64,000 nucleotides of DNA from RUG14300 sp964391805 (GTDB lineage: Bacteria; Bacillota; Clostridia; Christensenellales; CAG-1252): positions 174,475 to 238,474 of the forward strand of contig CAYMNK010000001.1 of assembly GCA_964391805.1 (NCBI GenBank), in the 5' to 3' direction. The notes under the pieces were generated by a model. That model was not told where the DNA came from, did not search any database, and saw only the letters and a list, made by a program, of their open reading frames with translations. The translations under genes and the position numbers were made by a program. Position 1 is the stretch's first letter; each line of letters opens with the position of its first letter. This document shows, piece after piece, positions 8,928 through 16,032 of the stretch.

Positions 8928-9050
8928 ATTTTTATTTTTTCTCTATACATTTTGAACAGTAAAAAAACGTAAAAAAATCGGGCAATTACGTCCGATGCAA
9001 TTTTTACTTAGCAAAAATTAAGTTGTTAAGATTTGTAGATAAATATATGT

Positions 9051-9231
9051 GTCATTCTGAGCGAAAGACGAAGTCTGTAGTCGAACCCGCAAAGGCAATG
9101 TATAGCATTGGAATCTTATACCTTATTAATAAGGATGTCGTTCAATTTACTTAGTTAACGTCCGCAAGATACCAAACGATTGCATCGTTTGATTCTCGCT
9201 ACGCTCGAATTTCGACTACGCTCAGTATGAC
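9051..9231. repeat. Dispersed repeat copy A (MITE-like, about 180 bp)
   Basis: The segment starts with GTCATTCTGAGCG and ends with the near-inverse CGCTCAGTATGAC, so it has imperfect terminal inverted repeats of about 13 bases. Inside are several palindromes: CAATG/CATTG, the 14-bp CCTTATTAATAAGG, and a stem CAAACGAT with loop TGC. The right half recurs at 24260-24365 and 43064-43147, and the left half in inverse orientation at 60804-60930. It encodes no protein. A further short end copy (CAGTATGAC) is at 9244-9252. It fills most of the roughly 500-base gap between the phage promoter and the divIVA-like gene. Confidence 0.7.
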
Positions 9232-9274
9232 GGCGGATGGGATCAGTATGACATATATAATTTTTTATCCATAA

Positions 9275-9324
9275 TTTTGCAAAGCAAAACATCATTTATC
9301 ATTATGCGTAGCATAACATCATTC
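9275..9324. repeat. Mini-hairpin array copy (two units)
   Basis: Two tiny hairpins, TTTTGC-aaa-GCAAAA (9275-9289) and TATGC-gta-GCATA (9303-9315), each followed by a CATCATT-type spacer. The same layout occurs at 43165-43235 and 63830-63905 with different stem sequences. It abuts the stop of the divIVA-like gene. Confidence 0.6.
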
Positions 9325-9335
9325 GCAAATTCGCA

Positions 9336-9830
9336 CTATCCTTCGAGTATGCCGAGTTTTTTACATAATTCGCTGAGTTTCTCTGCATCGTCGGATAATG
9401 ACTTAGTATCCGGTTTTAGTTTTAAATCGCTCTCAAGTCGCTCCTCTACCCCCATAATAAACGACTTTTTGAGCTCTTCCATTTTATCAAGGACCTTACC
9501 TCCGTCGGTGTGAAGAAGTTCATAAGCATATTCTTCCCATTTGGCACGGAATATCTCCATTCGCGAAATCTCGGCTTCTCTCATAACCTCGATATCCTTC
9601 TTTATAGAATGTTCAAATTCAAGAGCGCGAATAAGTCCGTCAGATAATAGGGTTTCCTTATCTTTAAGACGAGTGAGTTCGCCTTTAAGCGCTATGATTT
9701 CCTCTTCTAATAGGTTTATCCTTTCCTTTAAGGTGTTCTCCCTCGATGCCGATTTGAGTTCGAGGGTGGATATATATTCTCGAACTTCTTTTTTATTATA
9801 TCCGTTAAACTCTTTATTAAAAACTTCCAT
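9336..9830 (-). CDS. DivIVA-like coiled-coil protein
   Basis: The product is 164 residues if it starts at the ATG at 9830; GGAGG lies 5 bases upstream, whereas the longer frame begins with a GTG inside that site. The N-terminus MEVFNKEFNGYNKKEVREYI matches the DivIVA/GpsB pattern in which F..x..GY...EV..Y/F-I binds curved membrane. Residues about 30-60 and 70-160 are predicted coiled coil (heptads rich in Leu, Glu, Lys). Proteins of this type mark poles or septa or act in wall synthesis. The gene follows parC but is separated from it by an apparent terminator. Exact role is not known; it is likely a cell-division or polarity factor. Confidence 0.6.
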   Translation of the reverse strand: MEVFNKEFNGYNKKEVREYISTLELKSASRENTLKERINLLEEEIIALKGELTRLKDKETLLSDGLIRALEFEHSIKKDIEVMREAEISRMEIFRAKWEEYAYELLHTDGGKVLDKMEELKKSFIMGVEERLESDLKLKPDTKSLSDDAEKLSELCKKLGILEG

Positions 9831-9843
9831 TACTTCCTCCACA

Positions 9844-9874
9844 AAAAAAGCAGACCGAATATAGCCTGCTTTTT
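9844..9874 (-). terminator. Intrinsic terminator between parC and the divIVA-like gene
   Basis: On the minus strand AAAAAGCAG and CTGCTTTTT form a 9-bp stem around a 12-base loop, followed by a run of T. It ends only about 4 bases before the GGAGG of the divIVA-like gene, so it can act either as the parC terminator or as an attenuator in the divIVA leader. Confidence 0.65.
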
Positions 9875-9957
9875 AGCATAATATAGGTATATTCTATAAA
9901 TATTTTATCCTATATTATGATGATTATTATGATTGATAATGTAGTTTTATATACTTT

Positions 9958-12405
9958 TTAGTTAGATAATTTGTGTACGCAAGCATTGGTTATGGTGTGC
10001 TCCGCTTTTGCAAACAATCCGTCTCCTCTATCGTATATATCAGCAATCTGAACTTCCTCAACCTTACCTTTCTCGGTTGTTTCATCTTCGTATTCCACTA
10101 TAATCGAATCGCTGTCGGATACAGGTCCTGCATAAACGAGGTCGCACAAATTCATAAATATTTTCTCGCCCTTACAAGGCTTGTTTTTGACGAGAGGAAT
10201 TTCGCTCGCAAATACGCGCTTAACATAACCGGCAGACGTAATATAGAGAAGATCGGTAAAATCGTCGATAAATCCTGCATAGATTACGCAATCGTCCTTA
10301 TCTTCAACCTTCATACATCCGGTACCTTGAGTAAGTCTGCCTTTTACGATAAAGTCGCTTCCGTTAGTTTTAACAACCTTACCCCTCTTACTGACAAGGA
10401 ATACATTCTTATCTTCGATTTCTTGAACGCTAACAACATATTCATTTTCATCTTTGAATTTGATGGCTTGTCCGTAGGTTACCTTGACGTTGTTAAATTC
10501 GGATAATGACGTGTATCTCACCGCACCGCTCGATGTGAAGGTTGCCACTGTACGAGATTCAGTCTCTTCATCGGCAACTACAAATACCTTAACGATACGC
10601 TCGTTATCTGAGGCTTCCCTACAAAGTTTCTTGGCACTTACACCCGAATCTCTAAGCCTCGACTCCTTAAGGTCGTCACAGTAAATTCTTAGATAATTAC
10701 CCTTATCGGTAAAACAGTATAGTACATTATCCGATGCAGCGGGCACTACGTCCTTAACCGATGATGAGAAGGTAAACGAACTAACATCTTTACTGGACTG
10801 AGAAATGCTTCTATTTGTAATATAGTTAATAGTACCGTTGTTTCTCAATACCAATACGCCTTGACTAACCTTATTTTGAAGATCATTAACTTCGGTAAAG
10901 CATAGTTCGGCATCGGTGGAAATGGTCGATCTACGAGGTTGACGATACTTATTCTTGATGACGTTCAACTCTTTAATTACAACTTCGTATTGACGCTTTT
11001 CGCTCTCAACTATCGCCTTCAATTCGGCTATCTTAACCTTGATATCTGCAATTTGTTGTTTTAAATCGTTAACTTCGAGAGCGGTCAAACGGCGCAAACG
11101 CATTTCGAGAATAGCATTGGCTTGTCTTTCAGTAAGTGAAAAACGAATACGCAACGTACTTCTCGCATCGGTGATTCCGTTTGCCTTCTTGATGATTCTA
11201 ATAACTTCGTCGATATTATTGATCGCAATCAATAAACCTTGTAATATCTCCTCGGTTTCTTGCGCCTTTTTAAGATCGAACATCGAACGATTTCTGATAA
11301 CTTTACGTTGATATTCAACATAATAATTCAGCATTTCCATCAAACCCATCAACTTAGGTTTACCTTCGGCAATTGCTACCATATTGAATGCAACGGTATT
11401 GCTGAGCGCTGTTTGCTTGAACATAACCTTGATGATATCGGCTATATCGGCACCCTTTTTGAGTTTGATTACGGCACGAATACCGTTACGGTCGGATTCG
11501 TCTACAATGTCGTTTATTTGAGTATAAGGCTCTTTTTTAGCATCCTTATATTCGGCAATTTTTTGTAATACAACTTGCTTATTGACTTGATAAGGGAACT
11601 CGGTAAATACGATATTACGCTTATCACCCTCTCTCTCGATGTGGAATTTCGCTCTTAAAGTGACCTTACCTTTACCTGTGGTGTATGCTTCGACAAGTTC
11701 GGTAGGAATGATTTCACCGCCGGTGGGAAAGTCGGGACCGGGAATATATTCCATCAATTTTTCAAGCGTAAACTTTTTACGTTGATTTTTAGCCTCTATC
11801 AAAGCAATGGCACCGTTGATGACTTCGGTAATATTATGAGTCGGAATACTGGTGGAAAGTCCGATTGCAATACCCGATGCACCGTTAACCAATAAGTTAG
11901 GGAATCTGCCGGGTAAAGTATCAGGCTCCTTTAGCGTATCGTCAAAGTTGGGAGAGAACGTTACGGTATCCTTATCGAGATCTGCAAGCATCTCCATCGC
12001 GATGGGAGCCAATCTTGCTTCGGTATAACGCATAGCCGCCGCGCCGTCTCCGTCGGCAGAACCGAAGTTACCTTGTCCCTCTACCAACGTAGTACTCATA
12101 TTGAATGACTGAGCAAGTCTAACAAGGGCATCATATACGGAAGTATCGCCGTGAGGGTGATATTTACCTAAACATTCACCGACAATTCTCGCGCACTTTT
12201 TATAAGGCTTATCGGGAGTGTTACCCAATTCGTTCATAGCATAGAGAATTCTTCTTTGAACGGGTTTCAAGCCGTCCTCAACTCTCGGAAGTGCTCTTTC
12301 TAATATTACATACTCGGAATACGGCATCATCGCATCGTGCATAACCGTTTCCATAGTACTTTCGATTATCCTTGGATTATAGTTTAGTTCGTTAGTATCG
12401 CTCAT
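9958..12405 (-). CDS. parC: Type IIA DNA topoisomerase A subunit, ParC-type
   Basis: An 815-residue breakage-reunion subunit. The catalytic tyrosine is Tyr127 in AAMRYTEAR, with the preceding arginine at 126. The quinolone-determining region reads HPHGDTSVYD (residues 83-92), with Thr88 at the position of E. coli GyrA Ser83. The C-terminal beta-pinwheel (from about 510) lacks the GyrA-box QRRGGKG; the nearest match is a weak KGRLTQGTG. That favours topoisomerase IV over gyrase, although the N-terminal domain resembles GyrA as closely. It follows the B subunit by 2 bases in the same operon. It would unlink daughter chromosomes. A gyrase annotation cannot be excluded without the genome's second pair. 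Confidence 0.8.
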   Translation of the reverse strand: MSDTNELNYNPRIIESTMETVMHDAMMPYSEYVILERALPRVEDGLKPVQRRILYAMNELGNTPDKPYKKCARIVGECLGKYHPHGDTSVYDALVRLAQSFNMSTTLVEGQGNFGSADGDGAAAMRYTEARLAPIAMEMLADLDKDTVTFSPNFDDTLKEPDTLPGRFPNLLVNGASGIAIGLSTSIPTHNITEVINGAIALIEAKNQRKKFTLEKLMEYIPGPDFPTGGEIIPTELVEAYTTGKGKVTLRAKFHIEREGDKRNIVFTEFPYQVNKQVVLQKIAEYKDAKKEPYTQINDIVDESDRNGIRAVIKLKKGADIADIIKVMFKQTALSNTVAFNMVAIAEGKPKLMGLMEMLNYYVEYQRKVIRNRSMFDLKKAQETEEILQGLLIAINNIDEVIRIIKKANGITDARSTLRIRFSLTERQANAILEMRLRRLTALEVNDLKQQIADIKVKIAELKAIVESEKRQYEVVIKELNVIKNKYRQPRRSTISTDAELCFTEVNDLQNKVSQGVLVLRNNGTINYITNRSISQSSKDVSSFTFSSSVKDVVPAASDNVLYCFTDKGNYLRIYCDDLKESRLRDSGVSAKKLCREASDNERIVKVFVVADEETESRTVATFTSSGAVRYTSLSEFNNVKVTYGQAIKFKDENEYVVSVQEIEDKNVFLVSKRGKVVKTNGSDFIVKGRLTQGTGCMKVEDKDDCVIYAGFIDDFTDLLYITSAGYVKRVFASEIPLVKNKPCKGEKIFMNLCDLVYAGPVSDSDSIIVEYEDETTEKGKVEEVQIADIYDRGDGLFAKAEHTITNACVHKLSN

Positions 12406-12407
12406 AA

Positions 12408-14468
12408 TTAGTCTTTCCTCTCGAATTTATCAACTTTATTGAAGTTGGCATGTTTAGATATGTATTCCTTACGCAAGTCCGAATCGGCGCCCATAAATAT
12501 GGTAAGCATTTTTTCAGCTTGTGCAACATCCTCGATATTAACTCTTGCCAAATATCTCGTTTCGGGATTCATGGTGGTTTCCCATAACTGATCGGAATTC
12601 ATTTCGCCCAAACCCTTATATCTCTGCAATCTATAATTCTTACCGAATTCTTTAAGTGCATCGTCAAGTTCGGCATCGGAGTAAACATATTTAACTACAT
12701 CCTTTTTCTCTATTCTATATAGAGGTGGCATTCCGATATATAGATGTCCCGCCTCAATCAAAGGACGCATATATCTATAGAAGAAAGTCATAAGCAACGA
12801 TCTAATGTGTCCACCGTCTTGGTCGGCATCGGCTAAAATGACAACTTTATGATATTTTAGATTATCAAGATTGAAATCGTCACCGAAACTTGCTCCAAAA
12901 GCGGTAATTATGGTACGAATTTCGTCGTTTTCGAGAATCTTTTCAATTCTTTGTTTTTCGACATTCAACGGCTTACCTCTAAGCGGTAAGATCGCTTGGG
13001 TAAATCTATCTCTGCATTGTTTAGCCGTACCGCCTGCGGAATCACCCTCAACGATGAATATCTCGTTCAATTCGGGTTTCTTACCAATTGCAGGTGCAAG
13101 TTTACCGAGCAAAGGATTGGAATTGGCGCTTGCCTTTTGTCTTGCCTGTTCCTTAGCCTTTTTACTGGCCAATCTCGCTCTTTGAGCACTAAGCGCCTTA
13201 TTTAGAATAGCATCCGCTATACTTGCATTTCCTTTAGCATTGAGGAATTCGGTGACCTTTTCGTTGGTAACCTTATCGACATATGGTCTTGCAAACGATG
13301 AACCTAACTTATCCTTGGTTTGACCTTCGAACTCGGGATTGGCAATCATCATAGATATGATACATACAAGTCCTTCTCTAAAGTCGTCGCCGTTAAGCAT
13401 TAAAGATCCGTCCTTCTCCCTATCGCTTTTCTTAACGTGGGTTTTAGCATATTCGGTCAAAGCCTTAGTTAAGCCCGACTTAAATCCTACATCATGCATA
13501 CCGCCACCGGGCGTACGAACGTTATTGACGTAACTGACGATGGTTTCGTTATACGAGTCGGTATATTGCATAGCAACTCTTAACTCAACATCCTTCTCGA
13601 TACATTCGAAATAAATCGCTTTATCGTGAATGGTGCGTTTACCCTGAACCATATAGGAAATGTAATCGGCAATATTATTAGGATAATTATAAACAATAGG
13701 TTCGAAAGGACCGTATTTTCCGGGATTAGTTATTTGTCTACGGTCTTCGATCTTAATAGTGATTCCTTTAACAAGATATGCCGTTTCTTGTAATCTCGTA
13801 GTTATGATGTCCAAATCCCATTCAATAGTATCGAGAACAGACCTATCGGGCATAAAATGAACCAAAGTACCGGTATCGTTAGGATCGTCGAGCTTGCCCA
13901 AAATTTGAAGATCAGTTACACGATGACCACAATGTAAAACGCCCGTAGCATCGACAAAATTCTTAAATTTTTGATAGTAAATATAACCGTCACGCTTGGA
14001 TGTAATCTCAATCCACTCGGACAATGCGGTAACTACCGACGCACCTACGCCATGCAGACCACCGGCGAATTTATAGTTTTCGTTATTGAACTTACCGCCC
14101 GCCTTAGAGGAACAGTATATAAGTTCGAGTCCAGATTTTTTTTGTGGTCCGAGTTTAAGTTCCGCCTCCGAATACGCGGCGGGAACACCTCTACCATTAT
14201 CCTCTACCGAAAGACTGCCATCGTCATAAATAATAAGGGTTAATGTATCGCCATGCTCATTAGCAATCTCATCTACAGCATTATCCATCAATTCCCAAAT
14301 AAGGTGGTGAAGACCGAGTTTACTCGAATTGGTTACGTACATACCCGGTCTTTTACGGATATGCTCAAGGTCGGTCAACTGCGAAATACTATCTGTATTA
14401 TAGTTATCCGCTACCTTTTCGACCTTTTCTAAATCATCGGTTTTTAGTGCTTTATTATCCTTCGCCAT
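12408..14468 (-). CDS. parE: Type IIA DNA topoisomerase B subunit, ParE-type
   Basis: The ATPase subunit partner of the gene downstream. The start is set at the ATG at 14468 because AGGAG lies 8 bases upstream; a TTG five codons earlier overlaps it. The GHKL ATPase shows ELMDNAVDE, then DNGRGVP and GGLHGVGASVV. The TOPRIM domain has the motif EGDSAGG at about residue 473 and DADQDGG at about 547, providing the catalytic Glu and Mg-binding Asp residues. The tail of 686 residues ends in a YKGLGEMN element and KKVD-like lysines. The stretch after TOPRIM (FGASFGDDFNL) resembles ParE more than GyrB. It is co-transcribed with the A subunit. Confidence 0.8.
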   Translation of the reverse strand: MAKDNKALKTDDLEKVEKVADNYNTDSISQLTDLEHIRKRPGMYVTNSSKLGLHHLIWELMDNAVDEIANEHGDTLTLIIYDDGSLSVEDNGRGVPAAYSEAELKLGPQKKSGLELIYCSSKAGGKFNNENYKFAGGLHGVGASVVTALSEWIEITSKRDGYIYYQKFKNFVDATGVLHCGHRVTDLQILGKLDDPNDTGTLVHFMPDRSVLDTIEWDLDIITTRLQETAYLVKGITIKIEDRRQITNPGKYGPFEPIVYNYPNNIADYISYMVQGKRTIHDKAIYFECIEKDVELRVAMQYTDSYNETIVSYVNNVRTPGGGMHDVGFKSGLTKALTEYAKTHVKKSDREKDGSLMLNGDDFREGLVCIISMMIANPEFEGQTKDKLGSSFARPYVDKVTNEKVTEFLNAKGNASIADAILNKALSAQRARLASKKAKEQARQKASANSNPLLGKLAPAIGKKPELNEIFIVEGDSAGGTAKQCRDRFTQAILPLRGKPLNVEKQRIEKILENDEIRTIITAFGASFGDDFNLDNLKYHKVVILADADQDGGHIRSLLMTFFYRYMRPLIEAGHLYIGMPPLYRIEKKDVVKYVYSDAELDDALKEFGKNYRLQRYKGLGEMNSDQLWETTMNPETRYLARVNIEDVAQAEKMLTIFMGADSDLRKEYISKHANFNKVDKFERKD

Positions 14469-14497
14469 TATGATTCTCCTCAATTTAAGATAATTAG

Positions 14498-14526
14498 ATT
14501 ATACACTATGATTTAAACAATTACAA
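14498..14526 (-). promoter_or_regulatory. Probable sigma-A promoter for parE-parC
   Basis: On the minus strand TTGTAA (14526-14521) and TATAAT (14503-14498) are 17 bases apart, 30 bases before the parE start codon. Three short dyads lie just upstream at 14547-14682 and could be control sites. Confidence 0.6.
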
Positions 14527-14546
14527 GTATTTAGAAAAAATAATTA

Positions 14547-14682
14547 GTATACTTTTTATACGGTACATATTGTATAGTTTGCTTTTTTGTATTTAAAATA
14601 ATCTAAATAAGATTTCAATTTGTATTTTTTTATAAAATATACTTTGTATATTTTATAAATTCAAAATATGTACTTTTTGTAC
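14547..14682. promoter_or_regulatory. Three related short dyads upstream of parE
   Basis: Three palindromes occur in a gap of about 310 AT-rich bases: GTATACTTTTTATAC (14547-14561), TATACTTTGTATA (14638-14650) and GTACTTTTTGTAC (14670-14682). All share a GTA/TAC arm around a T-rich centre. They suggest repeated binding sites for a dimeric regulator of the topoisomerase operon or of supercoiling-sensitive control. Nothing else is apparent in the gap. Confidence 0.4.
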
Positions 14683-14792
14683 AGTATAAATGTTATAGAA
14701 AAAGGGGAAAGCATTTATCAATTCACACTTTCTCCTTTTAAAATGATTATTAATTGATTTTTCTTACAAAATACTCTAAATAATTCGATATA

Positions 14793-15782
14793 TTAATTAT
14801 ACGAATCAATTATCTTCTTAAGAAACTCTATATACTCGTCACGAACTTTGGCAGGTTCTATAATCTTAATCTTGTCACCAAAAGTTACGAGCCATTGGAA
14901 AAATACAGGGCTGACTTGCACCTTGGTGCGGAAGTAAAATTGATGATCTCCGTAAGGGTTAGCATTAAGTTCGTGTCCGAACTTATCCAAGATAACCTCG
15001 GTAAGCGAATTATCTACAAGCAACTGCACTCTAACAGTCTCGCCCAAAAACATTGAAAACGATTCGTTCTTATGCTGAGATAAATCGAATTTTTTCATCC
15101 AAGTCGGATGTGATAGCGGTTTATCGCTAATTTCGGAACATTCCATGCGGTCTACTCTATAATTAGCAACTTGCGTATACTTATCACCGAAGCCGACGAA
15201 ATAATAGTTACCGTAACTGAATATAAGCCCTACAGGGTTAACCTCGTAATAATCGCCGTTTTTACGATACTTACGCTCACCGTCATAGCGATAATCGAAA
15301 TACTTAAATCGAATCTTCTTATCCGCTTGAAGCGCCGAATTGATAATATCGACATTGTACCAAATTTGCTCGTTATCGTGTTTATCTCTCAAGCTCGTAT
15401 TCAAATTACGCATAAGAGAAGAATAACTGCTTTTACAAGCTAATCTCGTAAGCTTGGTTGCTAACTGCTCGCTCTTCTTAGTGGTAATAAAATTAGCCGA
15501 AAAGACAGCGTCTATAAGCATCCTTATCTCAGCTTCGTCGAACGATCTGTCCGACACAAAATAACGATTACGATTAGAACGAATACACATTACTTCAAAA
15601 CCATATTGATTCAATAAATCAATATCTCTATATAGCGTCTTACGATCGACAAGAAGACCTTCCTTCTTAAGTCTCTCGATAATAGTAACGGTATCCATGG
15701 GACAACTCTCGTCCGTTTCTGTCCTAAGTAGTTCCCAAAGTTTAAGTATTCTGATCTTTTTTATTGAATGTTCATCTACCAT
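14793..15782 (-). CDS. WYL-domain transcriptional regulator
   Basis: A 329-residue protein. Residues about 5-65 form a winged helix-turn-helix of the HTH_11 type (RKTLYRDIDLLNQYGFEV, the usual 'R.TIyRDi..L...G' signature). Residues about 150-225 form a WYL domain, with NPVGLIFSYGNYYFVGFGD followed by YRVDRM, which corresponds to the W-Y-L fold and its ligand-sensing Arg. The remainder is a C-terminal WCX-type extension. Such proteins act as single-component regulators that bind nucleic-acid-like ligands. Start is the ATG with AAGGA upstream. No obvious target is next to it; galT lies upstream and the topoisomerase operon downstream. The signal sensed is unknown. Confidence 0.85.
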   Translation of the reverse strand: MVDEHSIKKIRILKLWELLRTETDESCPMDTVTIIERLKKEGLLVDRKTLYRDIDLLNQYGFEVMCIRSNRNRYFVSDRSFDEAEIRMLIDAVFSANFITTKKSEQLATKLTRLACKSSYSSLMRNLNTSLRDKHDNEQIWYNVDIINSALQADKKIRFKYFDYRYDGERKYRKNGDYYEVNPVGLIFSYGNYYFVGFGDKYTQVANYRVDRMECSEISDKPLSHPTWMKKFDLSQHKNESFSMFLGETVRVQLLVDNSLTEVILDKFGHELNANPYGDHQFYFRTKVQVSPVFFQWLVTFGDKIKIIEPAKVRDEYIEFLKKIIDSYN

Positions 15783-15970
15783 TTACAAGTCCTTGCCCTA
15801 TGTTTTTTTCTTTCGACCAAACGTCTGTTCACTTTATTATATAACACAAACATACCTGTCGTCAAGAGGGAAGAACAAAATATTGCAGAAATGATGTAAA
15901 TAATAGTCATAGTTAAATCTCCTCTGATTTGTTTACATGGATATTATAACATCTTTTCGAATGTAAGAAA

Positions 15971-16008
15971 AGAGGGAGTTGTCCTCTTTTAGGGACAACT
16001 ACCCTCTC
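15971..16008 (-). terminator. Terminator of galT
   Basis: A strong hairpin follows the galT stop. On the minus strand GAGGG-x2-GTTGTCC pairs with GGACAAC-x-CCCTC around a short A-rich loop, and the 3' arm is followed by TTTTCTT. It isolates galT from the WYL regulator. Confidence 0.75.
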
Positions 16009-16032
16009 AATTTGTCTTAATTTTTACCCAAA

